Origin: Portunus trituberculatus
Lineage: Eukaryota > Arthropoda > Malacostraca > Decapoda > Portunidae
Direction of reading: 5' to 3'
DNA: 64,000 nucleotides
Assembly: GCF_017591435.1 (NCBI RefSeq)
Contig: NC_059299.1
Location: 5,949,980 to 6,013,979, forward strand
The notes beneath the pieces were generated by a model. It worked only from the letters and a program-made list of their open reading frames with translations. It had not been told where the DNA came from and searched no databases. Below are positions 28,844-40,969 of this stretch, piece by piece (the first letter of the stretch is position 1; each line of letters starts with the position of its first letter). The position numbers and the translations under genes are program-made.

Positions 28844-29012
28844 ACTGGCGCAAAGCAGGCTTTTTAGATAGAGCCACGAGAAAAAAAGTGGTTCTTTAAG
28901 CCAAGCGCAAGTATGCATAGACAATACACGAACATACCAACCATTTTTATGTACTACGTGGCATTGTGACTTTTTTATGTATACTTCGTGATGCTGTAAA
29001 GTTTAAATAAAA
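28844..29012 (+). mobile_element. LINE 3' untranslated region with AATAAA
   Basis: About 170 bases with an internal partial duplication (TTTTATGTACTACGTGG and TTTTATGTATACTTCGTGATG) ending in AATAAA at 29006-29011, immediately before a GA array. It gives a compact 3' end for the element. Confidence 0.7.
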
Positions 29013-29016
29013 AGAG

Positions 29017-29112
<96 letters not shown>
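29013..29112 (+). repeat. (GA)n microsatellite, 3' boundary of the LINE remnant
   Basis: About 100 bases of GA with one AAG interruption. Same repeat and orientation as the array on the other side of the LINE fragment. Confidence 0.95.
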
Positions 29113-29115
<3 letters not shown>

Positions 29116-29547
29116 GATAGATATGCTTCGAAGTTTTACTCATGCTACAAATGTTTCACCTGTCTTTAGAGCTGAACGTTAATTAGCAGGAGTTGATGGA
29201 CAGACTTGGAAGTTTTAGTAGACTGAACGAAATGCGCACGAAGGTTATAAGTTATTAATTGGTGGACAGGTAATTATTGGGTGTACGTATCCAGGTGTTT
29301 AGGTGATGAATTGTGATTGATTCTCGTGTAATTCCAGGTAAACGCGAGGAAAGGTATCGAATTAAGTATGTTAAGGTGCCTGAGGAAGTGTTCTTGTATT
29401 GAAAATCCACCGAAATACTTAGAAAATACTGAATACACGTGACAACTAGAATAGGAAGCCGAGAAATGAGTTGAAATATGAGTTGTTTATTTAAAGGATA
29501 GAGAAACATTTCCAGATAGTTAAAGAAAATGCTTCTTATAAAAAGTA
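29113..29547. other. Unique AT-rich sequence
   Basis: No gene or repeat recognised. Confidence 0.5.
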
Positions 29548-29758
29548 TTAACACTTTTAATATTGAGGCACATTTTTACCTTAAGATATGTGTGCGATTA
29601 GACCATTTTATTGATATTAAGAAGGGTCTATGGAGGTCAGAAGATTAATGGCCACAGTCTTCACTATTTTGATCCCCCACAGTTTTCTGAAGCTGTATAA
29701 AATCACCAAATAGTAAGCAGAATGAATATGGAAACGCGTCATGGTACTGAAGAGGTTA
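29548..29758 (+). mobile_element. MITE copy 4
   Basis: Begins TTAACACTTTTAATATTGAG (degraded left end) and ends GTACTGAAGAGGTTAG. The interior is well conserved (GATTAGACCATTTTATTG, CAGAAGATTAATGGCCACAG, CACCAAATAGTAAGCAGAAT). Confidence 0.85.
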
Positions 29759-31225
29759 GGATTTAAGAGGAATGCAGTCATGAGACATATCTTAAATTAC
29801 AAACAGACAGAAAAATACAAGATAACAATGAATAGCTATTAAAAAGAAGAAACAACAAATACAGAAGAATAAAACTCAAAAAGAACAAATCCTTATAGTG
29901 GAGGAGAGGACGGAAGTATGAAGAAATAAGGGGAAGGAAAGGAATGTGGGAGCAAACCTTGTATGGAGGAGGGAGGAAGGAAGGAAGGAAGGCACGCAGT
30001 GAAGGAGATGAAAATATGGACCTGGGGAGACGTGGAGAACAATTTATATCTTGTAGGAGGGCGCGGCGGAAGAAAGAATGAAGGGGGAGGGAGATGGAAG
30101 CGAAAATATAGATATGAATTGACTGAGAAAGAAAGGAGCGATGCGTAGGAGGGGGAAGAAGTGAGCTGGAAAGAAAGATGAAAGTAAAGAACAAGAAAGA
30201 TGAAAGTCAGAGATTCAAATGAAGTGTTTATGAAGTAACTCTGAAAAATAGAAAGGAAAGAAGAATATGCGAGACTAATGAAAGAGATTGAAATAAGAAA
30301 GATGTGAATACGTAAGTGATTTGATTGAAATATTTATAAACTAGAGGAAATTAAAACCAGAAAGATACATTTATTTTTTTTCTGTGATTAAACGAAAGAA
30401 CTTAAAAGAAAATGGTATACGAGTGGAGAAGGAAGCAACGAGAGGGAAAAAGAATGAAGGAGGAGAGGTAAAGACTGGAAGGAACGAATTTAAGTGTTTA
30501 CAAGTTAACTGAGAAAGAAACTGGAAATGAGGAAATGCGTGGGAGGAAAAAGAAGCGACATGGAAAAAAGAAGATGAGAGTAAAGAAGGAAAAGGAAGGT
30601 TGAAGCTAATTAATTTCAGTATTTTGACTTTCTACTTGTTTATCCTTTGGAACAGAAAAAAATATTGAGTACTTTTCCTTACCTTTTTTGTTCCCTTAGG
30701 CAATCTTCTTCACTCATCAAAATACAGAAAGAAGAAGAAAAAAAAAAAGAACATCAGGTAGGAGAGAAAGAGGAGATAATACGAAAAAAAATAAAGTGAA
30801 GATGAAAGAATGGAAAAAAAATAGTAAATAAAAGAGAAAGAATAGATAGAATAAAAACAGACAAAGGCAAGAAGCATCAAAATATAGAAATAAGAAAAAA
30901 AAAGAACATCAGTTAGAAGAGAAAGAGGAAATAATACGATAAAAAATAAAGATGAAAGAATGGAAAAAAGGCAAATGAAAGAGGAAGAATAGATAAAATA
31001 AAAACAGACAAAAGGAAAGAAGCAGCAGGTAGGAGAGACACAGGTGACAAGGGGAAAGAGTAGAGGACTGAAGGCGAGAAGGAGTGGAAGATGAAGGTTA
31101 GTGAGGAAGGAGAGGAGATTGAGAAACACCTGGTCACTTGACGGGCTGCAATTCTTGGACCTTTCAATCTGCATGTAAAGCGTTCTCTAACCACGGCTTG
31201 TTAGGACTTGTGGTGTGACGGTGGG
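29759..31225. other. Purine-rich unique sequence
   Basis: A/G-rich on the + strand without long arrays. Holds the tandem duplication at 30715-31025, listed separately. No gene seen. Confidence 0.5.
30715..31025 (+). repeat. Tandem duplication, about 160-base unit
   Basis: CATCAAAATA with GAAA, AGAACATCAG, GAGAAAGAGGA, TAATACGA, GATGAAAGAATGGAAAAAA and AATAAAAACAGACAAA occur in the same order from 30715 and again from 30875. Confidence 0.8.
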
Positions 31226-31715
31226 AAGGAGGAGGAGGAGGAGGAGGAGGAGGAGGAGGAGGAGGAGGAGGAGGAGGAGGAGGAGGAGGAAGAAGAAGAA
31301 GAAGAAGAAGAAGAAGAAGAAGAAGAAGAAGAAGAAGAAGAAGAAGAAGAAGAAGAAGAAGAAGAAGAAGAAGAAGAAGAAGAAGAAGAAGAAGAAGAAG
31401 AAGAAGAAGAAGAAGAAGAAGAAGAAGAAGAAGAAGAAGAAGAAGAAGAAGAAGAAGAAGAAGAAGAAGAAGAAGAAGAAGAAGAAGAAAAAGGAAAAGA
31501 AGAAGAAAAGAAGAAGAAGAAGGAGAAGAAGAAGAAGAAGAAGAGGAGGAGGAGGAGGAGGAGGAGGAGGAGGAGGAGGAGGAGGAGAGAAGAAGAAGAA
31601 GAAGAAGAAGAAGAAGAAGAAGAAGAAGAAGAAGAAGAAGAAGAAGAAGAAGAAGAAGAAGAAGATGAGGAGGAGGAGGACGAGGAGGAGGAGGAGGAGG
31701 AGAAGGAGGAGAATT
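31226..31715 (+). repeat. Compound GGA/GAA array
   Basis: About 490 bases: GGA (31226-31290), GAA (about 66 units, 31289-31488), mixed AAG (to 31540), GGA (31541-31586), GAA (about 31588-31664), then GGA/GAC again. Poly-Glu and poly-Lys frames are meaningless. Confidence 0.95.
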
Positions 31716-32005
31716 GTAATGATGTGAGAGCAAAGCAGGGGAACGTTTCAAATTACGGAGGTGAGATTGAAGACGGATAGGAGATAAACAACCGAAAAAG
31801 GGAAAAATATGTGCAAAAAAACAACGATAAACAGCGAAAAATCATACGAAAAAGGAATAAAAGATAGAAAACAATTCGACCTATGGGAAAATCAAAGAAA
31901 AGAGGGAAATGACGCTGAGGAAAAAATATAAGAGGAAAAAGAAAAACAGAGCATAACCAGTGAAAAATCAAAGAAGAGAATGAAATACCACAAGTTCGAA
32001 GCCAT

Positions 32006-32200
32006 TTAAGTCATTCAGTATCGGAACTCTTTTCTACTTTGAGTTTGAGTACGATTAATGGACTTTATTTACATCAGGAAGGGTCTGTGGAGGTCAGAAG
32101 ATTATTAGCCAGAATCTTCACAATTTTATGCTGAAGATGTATAAAATCACCAAATATTAAGCAGAATAGATAAGAAAACATGCCATGGTGCTGAAGTCAA
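32006..32200 (+). mobile_element. MITE copy 5, diverged
   Basis: Left end TTAAGTCATTCAGTATCGG, interior GATTAATGGACTTTATTTAC, AGGAAGGGTCTGTGGAGG and CACCAAATATTAAGCAGAAT, right end CATGGTGCTGAAGTCAA. Both ends have decayed. Confidence 0.75.
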
Positions 32201-33060
32201 TTTTAAGAGACTTTTTGGACTCTAGTCGGACTGCATGTGGCGACAGTCCTCTGGTTCGTATCTTTAAACAATTTTGCTCCACATTTTTTCATTTTTATAC
32301 GCGCTGGTGGAAGCAATTTGGGATTTGAAGCGTATTTCCATGATTCCACTGACGGTTGAACGTGTACCCTCCATCATCAGTGGGAAGAAACACACGTGAC
32401 AAATGGACTCTTATTTATTTAGCCTTTAAAAAATTATTCTTATTAGAGTCAAATATTAAAAAAAAAAATGATACAGTTTGATTGCTAGGTGATCTATGTG
32501 TATTTTCAAAGCCTGCATATATCATTTGCAATATACCCAAGATTTTTTTACAGTTACTATTAATAATGAAGAATCTTTCCTTAACCACTTTACTCTTTTG
32601 AAAGGCTGCAGAAAGTATTGGTCTGTTTAGCTGAAATCTTACCATTGTAAACTGAATCTTTATTAAACCGCTACTGAAAATCATAACAACTACAACAAAA
32701 TGCCAACAAAAACCAGCAACAACACCTTATAAAAAAGAATCTATGACGAACTACCACTGAAAAGAAAAAAATGAAATGAAAACATCTTTGAAAATAAACT
32801 CCACAAATAGAAAAAAAAGAAAAAACATAACAATCTATTCAAAAGTAGTGGGGTTTGTTGCATAAATATTTCAAGATACGCGGCCTAATCCAGCGAGCCG
32901 TGCCAGTCCTCTTATCAGTGCCAGTCAAGGGGCTCTCAGTGGAGTTTCTGAAGGGCGCCGCGATGAACAATACAGATTCTGACGCGCCCACCGCCCACAC
33001 ACCGCCCGGACACGAAGGAAGAGGTGGTGGTGAAGTCAAAAGCCGGGAAATGAAGGAAGA

Positions 33061-33062
<2 letters not shown>
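32201..33062. other. Unique sequence with a CpG-rich patch
   Basis: 32880-33040 is GC- and CpG-rich (GGGCGCCGCGATG, GACGCGCCCACCGCCC) and open on both strands. It may be an exon or decayed element, but no splice sites or recognisable product were found. The rest is AT-rich. Confidence 0.4.
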
Positions 33063-33110
<48 letters not shown>

Positions 33111-33131
33111 ATGATTGACTGTATTTCTACG

Positions 33132-33202
<71 letters not shown>
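33063..33202 (+). repeat. (GA)n then (CT)n, inverse pair
   Basis: GA array at 33063-33103 and CT array at about 33135-33202, only about 30 bases apart and mutually complementary, so a hairpin is possible. Another GA array is at 33396-33430 and a short CT/GT run at 33670-33703. Confidence 0.9.
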
Positions 33203-33203
<1 letters not shown>

Positions 33204-33206
<3 letters not shown>

Positions 33207-33392
33207 TTGAATATTTTGTCACTGGGAGATTGCTGGCTGGCAGAAAAAAAAGGGAGAAAAAAAGAGGAACAAAAAAAAAGGTAGAAATGCTCTGTCCGAA
33301 AAAAAAGGAGAAAAAAAGACGATAAAAAAAGGAAAAAGAAACATTGGCACGTGGCATTCAGATAAAAGCAAAATAGAAATTTGTGCAGCGTG

Positions 33393-33434
<42 letters not shown>

Positions 33435-33669
33435 TTCATATCACGACTTGCATTAAAACCACTACTGAAACCACCATGTAGATACTTAATGCTGGCATCC
33501 TCACTCACTCCACTCGTCTGCTCCCAAATGATAAGAGGAAAAGCTGCGGCCGTAGAAAAACAAAGGGAAACAAAGAGGAAAAGTAAGAGAAACTACACCA
33601 CTCGACCGCTGCACTGGACAATGATGTAGTGGTGATGAGGGGAAAACTTTTACTAATATTACCTTTTTT

Positions 33670-33700
<31 letters not shown>

Positions 33701-34814
33701 CTCTCATGGTCTGGGTCTCTGTCTCTCGCTATCATGATGGTCATTTGTATTAGGGAAGTTAGCGTGGCAGGGATGGGATAGAGGAGGACGAGGACACGTG
33801 TGAGGATGAAGTAGGTAGGCGGTTGTAATGAAGTAGAAGGTAAAAATAGAACATCATCAAGAACCTCTCGAAAAACATCACCAAGAGTCAAAGAATGAGA
33901 AGAAAGGGTAAAAAGAAAAATACGTGAATGAAAGGATGAAAGGAAATAGAGAGAGAAAATGGGAGAGAAGGAAGGAGAAAGAAAGATAGCAAGGAAGTGG
34001 AGGAAGTCAAATGGAGAGATAGAAGGAAAAATAGACTTCATTTTGGACTTATTTCTGGACGAAGGGAGAAGAAAAAGAAAGGAGGAAATCTTACGGAAAA
34101 GGAGAGAAGAAAGTGGGAGGAACTTACTGTATAAGAGAGAAGTAATAATGTTACTCGAGAAAACTTCATTGGGTATTGTCTCAGAGCGAAGGGAAGAGAG
34201 GAAGGGAAAAGGGAAAATCTTACGCACAGGAAGGAAAGAAGAATATAGAGGGAATTCAGAAGTAATACAATATCACACTTTATAAGAGAGGGAAGGGAAA
34301 GGATCATACTTTATTAGGTAAGGAAGGGTGAGAAAAATATTGGGAGAAGCAAATTATACTTGTAAGAGAACCAAGGGAGAGGAAACTGTACCTACAGAAA
34401 AGGGAGAGGGAAACTGCTAATAAGAGAGAAAGGAAAGAAAACCACACTCTTAACAAAGAAAGAGAGAGAAAAAAAAAAGAAAGAGAGGAGATATAAGATA
34501 TTTCATGTTAAAAAAGTTAAAGGAGAGGAAAATAAAACCTCCTATCTTCACTTGCTATCCTATCGTCTTTATTTATTATTGTCTATTACTCTCTTTTGTG
34601 TTTTTTTTCTCCTTTTTTTGTGCCATATTTCTCATTGACAGCCATATGTATTTTATTTTCTATGTAAGAGGTTACTGACCCAGAGCAACAAAAAAGAGCG
34701 GAAGAAAAAGATCCTCTGGAATGCAAGACCTCAAAAAGAAGTAAAAATGAACATTCAGATTTCGAGAACATGTGTCTTACCTTCCCACACATTTCTGACA
34801 ACAATTAGGTCTTT
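33204..34814. other. Purine-rich unique sequence
   Basis: A/G-rich on the + strand, without genes or ordered repeats beyond the short arrays already noted. Confidence 0.5.
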
Positions 34815-35068
34815 CAGAGTAATATAGTCAAGCAATTCGAGACCTAAATACCATTATTACCCTTTACAGTCGTCTAATAGAATAAATACCAGATAGATTA
34901 CTTAGTTGGCAGTCATTTAGATCACAGGTGCGCTCACATGTCATAGTAATATAGTCACACAAACCAAGACCTGAAAATCGTTATTACCTTTTGCAATCCT
35001 ATAATAGAATAAACATTAGGTAGATTGATTATTTGGCAGTCATTTAGATCACAGGTGCGCTTGATCTC
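34815..35068 (+). repeat. Tandem duplication, 127-base unit
   Basis: AGTAATATAGTCA at 34818 and 34945, each followed by GACCT, TTATTACC, TAATAGAATAAA, and GGCAGTCATTTAGATCACAGGT. About 80-90 percent similar by eye. Confidence 0.85.
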
Positions 35069-36172
35069 AGCCTTCCACACCTAGGAGCCGCGTGACACTT
35101 CGCCTCTGAGCAGACTCCATAAAAAACGAACCTGAACTGCCAATTAAGCACCTGAGGGGTCAAAAAAGGTGCCTCACTTTTATCACGGCCCTTGTAGACT
35201 CACCACACACACACCTAGACGCCACGTATACTAAAAAAAAAGAAACACACTCAAGATAAGGAGTAAAAACACCATAAAACCGATGTAAAAGCACCACAAA
35301 CGCCATAATGATCCATATCTTCACATTTATCACCATCTACCATAGCTCAGAAGAGAGGAAGAGAGTGTGAGAGAGGGAATAAAGAAGCTTGAGGGAGAGA
35401 GGTTGTGTGAGAGGAAAGAAGAGTGGACAAGAGAAGGAATGGAGGAAGGAGGGAAGTTCTTCTGGTTATAAGGAGAAGGGGACTGGAGGAAAGAAGGAAG
35501 GGGGGGAAGGGATGAATCAGCATTCCTCCACCATCTTATCGCAGTTGGAGGGAAGGGAGGAGAGGGAAGAGGAGGAAAGGAGGAAGGTAATAATGTCGGC
35601 ATTTTATACAATATTTTTTTTACTTCACAGATTCTCAGAGTTTTCCTCGTGTAGGGGAGGAGGAAAAATGACAGGATGGAGAGGAAAAGAAGGAGAATAA
35701 AAGATGTAAAAGGGAAAAAATGGACAAGAAAAGGAAGGACTAGATACTTACGTGTACTGTTACGTGGAGTTCATGATGAGGGAGGATGGAAAAAATATAG
35801 AAAGAGAAATAAAGAAAGGAAAAAAACAGGAAATAACTATACGAAAAGAATGAACAGGAAGAGGAAGAAGTACACGCATAAGTTATTAATAAAAAAAAAT
35901 CATAGTAGAAGACATAAGGAAGAAGTAAAAAAAAAAAGGAAAGTGAAGTAGAAAAGAAAGAAAACTGATATAAAGAAAAGGAGAAAAAGAGAGATTTCAA
36001 AGGAAGAATACGATAAAAAAAGAAAAACCAAAATAGAAACGAGAAAGAAAATATAAAGAAAAGGAGAAAAGAGACAACAGTAACTAGGAAATAAAAAAAG
36101 AAAAGAACGAAAATGAAAAGAAAACATAACAAAAATAGAAGAAAAATTTTGTAACTGTAATATAGAAAAAAT

Positions 36173-36175
<3 letters not shown>
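35069..36175. other. Unique then purine-rich sequence
   Basis: Purine-rich domain from 35340. Lys/Arg/Glu-rich frames reflect composition only. Confidence 0.5.

Positions 36176-36245
<70 letters not shown>
36176..36245 (+). repeat. (GA)n microsatellite
   Basis: About 33 GA units. Confidence 0.95.
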
Positions 36246-36249
<4 letters not shown>

Positions 36250-36487
36250 TGTACTGTTTCTGAATGGCGGTGCTAACGGCTGTGTGGAGGGAAAGGAGTA
36301 GGAAGAGGAACTGGGAAAACGAGGCGAAAAAGGGGAAGTGGAGGATGAGGGGAAACTTATGCTACATCTAAGCGTTCGTAGCTTGGTCGTTTGAGGGGAA
36401 AAAAAATGTATACTTTTTCCTCGTATTCATCGTGTGTATCTTGGTGTATATATTTCCCATCGCCATATATGTAACGTGTGTGTTTGT

Positions 36488-36491
36488 GTAT

Positions 36492-36550
<59 letters not shown>
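36488..36550 (+). repeat. (GA)n microsatellite
   Basis: About 30 GA units with one early interruption. The purine-rich spacer continues to 36950. Confidence 0.95.
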
Positions 36551-36552
<2 letters not shown>

Positions 36553-36950
36553 TTATTAAAGAAAGGAGAGAAAGGTATACAAAGACATAGGAGTAAAAGG
36601 AGAAAAAGGATGAAAGAAAGAGAGAGGGGGCGAAGAAAGAAAGGAAGGGAATGGGATGGCAGGAAAGTATACCAGCAAGAGGAAGCTAAAAAGAAGAGGG
36701 AATAATAGAAGAAATAAAAGAGAAAGGAAGAAACAGAAAGATGCAGAGGAGTAAAAAACTTTAAAAATGTAAAAAAAGAAAAGAAGAATAGAAGGATAGG
36801 GAATGGCATAGAAAACCGGAAAATAAGTGAAAAAAGACAGAGAGAGAGGTTGAGAGAAAAAGAGAAAGAGAGAGAGACCGGGGGAGAAACGAAGACACAA
36901 AAACACAAAATAACAAAGATATAGTAAAAAATATAAAAAAAACACAGTAA

Positions 36951-37409
<459 letters not shown>

Positions 37410-38038
37410 TTTAAATTATCTTGTCGGGATTGGAGGAGAATGTTGGTATAATTTCCTCAGTTCTAAGTCTCTCCTCTCGTGATGCTGATTATCCTTCGCT
37501 CAAAGAGAAAGATTTAGGTTCTTATTTGTTGTTTTCATTTGTTTTTTTGTGCCTCAGCAAATGAAAGTGGGTGGTTATTTTGGTTTTGTGTAAGCCTCGG
37601 ATGGAAACTAGACCTTCAAACACTATTATCTTTGCTTCTTTGATCTTGTAATGCTGTTTTGCTTTTGTGGTTTCTTTTGTTTTCTTTCACTGTGAATATC
37701 AGACTTGTTATTTCATTAGAACCTTGGACAGTGGCGGCCTAAAGGAAAATTGATCGTAAAAACATATAATGATATCAAATAGAAATAAAAAAAAAGTAAT
37801 TGTACAAGCCTTAATTAACAACTTTTCTACTGAGCTTCACCCCGCCCCCCCCCTCCAAAAAAAAAAAAAAAGGATATTCCACTAAGACAGATTGTATTAG
37901 AGTTAGAATAGAGTAGAAGACAATTTGATGGAATGTAAATAAAAAAAGGAGGCACTGTAAGATGTGAACTAATTCTCTCATTTATTTCTGCTGTTTTTTT
38001 AACTAATTGAAATCTTGCAACACATAATTTTCATTCAA

Positions 38039-38249
38039 CTTAATCATTTCAGTACTGAGACGCTTTTTTACCATGAGTTTTAGGTGTCGTTAGACCATTT
38101 TATTTACATGAGGAAGAATTTATGAAGGTCAAAAGATTAATGGCCACACTCTTCACTATTTTTAATCGCCACATGAGTCTTTGAATCTGTATATTACCAA
38201 ATGGTAACCAGAAGGAATGTGGAAGCGCTTCATGGTACTGAAGGATTAA
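38039..38249 (+). mobile_element. MITE copy 6
   Basis: Begins TTAATCATTTCAGTACTGAG and ends GTACTGAAGGATTAA, so both sides show TTAA. Interior landmarks are present. Confidence 0.85.
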
Positions 38250-38284
38250 TCATTCATAGCGAAAAAGGAGTTAAACTGAACATA

Positions 38285-38511
38285 AAAACACGTGGTACAG
38301 TGGAACCATGCGTGCTTTGGGATCCGAGGGGTCTCCAAGCGTACGGGTTCGAATCCTGTCTACGGTCCGAGTGTAGGTCGGGCTTCCTCACTCAGGGCAA
38401 TGGTTTCCAAGCGGTTGGGCTTTGAGATAGAAGGTACCCCAAAAAGTATCTCTTTCAGCCCATAAATTCCCGTGAAAAGCCCACATGGTATAAATAAAAA
38501 AGAAGACACAT
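38285..38511 (+). mobile_element. tRNA-derived SINE, copy 3, most complete
   Basis: The head carries a box A match (TGGTACAGTGG, 38293-38303, consensus TRGYNNARNNG) and an exact box B (GGTTCGAATCC, 38346-38356), 42 bases apart as in a tRNA-like pol III promoter. The body follows (GAGTGTAGGTCGGGCTTCC, TTGAGATAGAAGGTACCCC, CCCGTGAAAAGCCCACATGG) and ends in an A-rich tail (TATAAATAAAAAAG). It lies between MITE copies 6 and 7. Such elements move with the machinery of a LINE; which LINE is not evident here. Confidence 0.85.
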
Positions 38512-38713
38512 TTAACTCCTTCAGTACTGGGATTCATTTCTACTTTGAGGTGTGGGTCTGATTTTATTGGTATTAGGAAGGGTCTCTGGAGATCAGAAGA
38601 TTAATGGGCAGGGTCTTCATTATTTTATTTCCCCACATAATTTTCTGAAGCTGTATAGAAAATAGAATGAATAGGATGAATATGAAAACGCGTCATGGTA
38701 CTGAAGGGTTTAA
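38512..38713 (+). mobile_element. MITE copy 7
   Basis: Begins TTAACTCCTTCAGTACTGGG and ends GTACTGAAGGGTTTAA. It starts immediately after the A-rich SINE tail. A small deletion removes part of the CACCAAATAGTAAGC region. Confidence 0.85.
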
Positions 38714-39075
38714 GATCAATTTAAACCAAAAACAAAACAAAAAATACAAGAAAAAATGAGAAACAATAATTTTGAGCTAGAAAAGATACAAAAAAAAAAT
38801 ACTAGACCACATTTCTTATTTGCGTCTTTAGAATATTGGGACAAAAAATATAGTGGAAATATGGGGAAAGTAAATATGGGCTTCCTTCCACCTCAGGTAT
38901 CGCTGGTATACAATGATTCCACCTCAGTGAGTTTGAATACGAAGTAGACTGGAATAATGAGTTTCTTAAGGACATTTTTTTTTTCCATCAGCAAACATTA
39001 CCATATAGATCATGTTTATGTAAGAATGAACTCCCCTATGCCCGTTCTGCGGTTGATGCTGACGTTCTTTTTTAT
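38714..39075. other. Unique sequence, no gene recognised
   Basis: AT-rich. The frame 38756-38947 has no recognised motif. Confidence 0.5.
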
Positions 39076-39450
39076 AGTAGTAGTAGTAGTAGTAAAAGTA
39101 GTAGTGTTTCTATTCCTCCTCCTTCTCTTTTCCATCCTCCTTCTGTGATAGTAGTAGTAGTAGTAGTAAAAGTAGTAGTGTTTCTATTCCTCCTCCTTCT
39201 CTTTTCCATCCTCCTTCTGTGATAGTAGTAGTAGTAGTAGTAAAAGTAGTAGTGTTTCTATTCCTCCTCCTTCTCTTTTCCATCCTCCTTCTGTGATAGT
39301 GGTAGTAGTAGTAGTAGTAGTAGTAATAGTAGTAGTGTTTTTTTTCCTCTCCTTTCTATTTTTCCATCTCCTGTAATAGTGGTAGTAGTAGTAGTAATAT
39401 TAGTAGTGGTTTCTTTTCTCCCCCTCCTCTGATAGTGAGGTAGTAGTAAT
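39076..39450 (+). repeat. 74-base minisatellite built on TAG runs
   Basis: Unit: TAG run, AAAAGTAGTAGTGTTTC, TATTCCTCCTCCTTC, TCTTTTCCATCC, TCCTTCTGTGA. Three near-identical copies (GTGTTTC at 39104, 39178, 39252) are followed by about three degraded copies with different TAG numbers. Confidence 0.9.
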
Positions 39451-39839
39451 AATAGTAGTAATGTTTTTTTCCTTCCTCTCCTTCCTCTCCTCCTCTTCCT
39501 TCTCCTACACTTCTATGTATCACTCACTCCCACTCTCTCAAAATGTATATTGTTGTGACCTAATATTACTAACATTTCAATATACAACTTCATCAGTGTG
39601 GGTGTTAGTGTCTGGGTGGTTCCGAGAAGCTGAGTGTTGGTGAATCAGTGTATCATGTATCTATTTATACCTTCGACGTATTACTTTTCACCTGAATGGG
39701 AATGAAAGCAGAAAGCAAGGTATTAGTCACAAACCTTCACAGCACAAGGTAATTATGGTGTAAATATTCTCACGTATATTCCGCAGACTTATATTTGTGT
39801 CTGCGATGATTGAACAGTGTTATATTTTTTTATGTATTA

Positions 39840-39950
39840 CGGGGAAGCTGGCCAAGGACAACAAAAAATGATTAAAAAATGTCCTACTTAATTTCTAGTC
39901 CCCTTGCAGGTCCGAAGGAGTTAAACGAAAGAAAGGGATAAATGTCTTGA
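39840..39950 (-). repeat. Minus-strand copy of the 2860-3415 repeat family
   Basis: The complement contains TTTCAAGACATTTATCCC, CGGACCTGCAAGGGGACT, ATTAAGTAGGAC and a T-rich segment in the order seen in the tandem array. Confidence 0.65.
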
Positions 39951-40129
39951 AACCTCCTTTTAAATCAAGTCATAGGGAGTTGGAAATACAGAAACAGGTA
40001 GAGAGTTCCTTCAGGTAATAAATCATCTCCTGCAAAGGCATATAAAAGAACTTCCACGAAATCTGTCATCTTGAGGGTTTCGTATTAATCTTAGCTTCTG
40101 CAGGGATAGCTATATTTACACTAGCAATA

Positions 40130-40500
40130 ACAGTAGTGGTTTCTTTCCACCACTTCCTCTTTTTCCTCCTCTTCCTCTTTTTTTCCTCCACCTTCTCTTT
40201 TTCCTCCTTCTCCTCTTTTTCCTCCTCCTCTTTTTCCTCCTGCTCTTCATTCTCTCAATAGTGGTTTCTTTCCTCCACCTCCTTCTTTTCCTCCTCCTCT
40301 TTTTCCTCCTCCTCTTTTTGCCAGTAGTGGTTTCTTTCCTCCATCTCCTCTTTTTCCTCCTCCTCCTCTTTTTCCTTCTCTTTTTGCCAGTAGTGATTTC
40401 TTTCCTCCACCTCCTTCTTTTCCTCCTCCTTCTATTTTTCCTCCTCCTCTTCTTCCTCTCAGTAGTGATTTCTTTCCTCCACCTTTTTCCTCCTCCTCTT
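40130..40500 (+). repeat. Pyrimidine-rich minisatellite, 66-72 base unit
   Basis: AGTAGTGRTTTCTTTCC marks unit starts at about 40132, 40257, 40324, 40390 and 40462, each followed by CTCC/TTTTTCCTCC filler. The first interval is roughly double. No coding. Confidence 0.8.
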
Positions 40501-40743
40501 TCTCTTCTCTCTACTAGTGTGTCATGATAATTACATTGACAACTCGCTTTCAGAATAGATAAATAGAAGGTTTCATAAAACACAGAGGAAAAAAAACACA
40601 GCAAAGAAAAGCCAGCATCGAAAAAAGAAATAGAATAAAGTAAACTAGAGAGAAGGAAAATAACAGAGTGAAAAAAAAATTAAAGAAAGGAAAGACATAA
40701 AAGGGAAGAAAGATGTATAGATTAAGTAAGAAAATGGAGAAAC

Positions 40744-40749
<6 letters not shown>
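40501..40749. other. Purine-rich unique sequence
   Basis: Nothing recognised. Confidence 0.5.
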
Positions 40750-40784
<35 letters not shown>

Positions 40785-40888
40785 AAGTTAGTCCCCATAA
40801 TTATGATAGTGCCGGAATGTCTAGTGGCGAAATCAAGAACGCAATGATAAAACTAACGTGGGAATCACTCATAATGTATTTTGAATCC

Positions 40889-40967
<79 letters not shown>
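40750..40967 (+). repeat. (GA)n and (CT)38, inverse pair
   Basis: GA array at 40750-40783 and CT array at 40891-40967, separated by about 105 unique bases. Confidence 0.95.

Positions 40968-40969
<2 letters not shown>

Noticed and set aside
31164..31780. Poly-Glu, poly-Lys and poly-Leu frames of 150-195 codons
   Set aside because: Direct translations of GAA/GGA repeats.
32855..33118. Overlapping frames in a CpG-rich patch
   Set aside because: Open on both strands without splice sites, running into GA repeats. Kept only as a composition note.
38285..38360. Possible tRNA gene
   Set aside because: Boxes A and B are present, but the cloverleaf is not supported and the same head is repeated with a SINE body.
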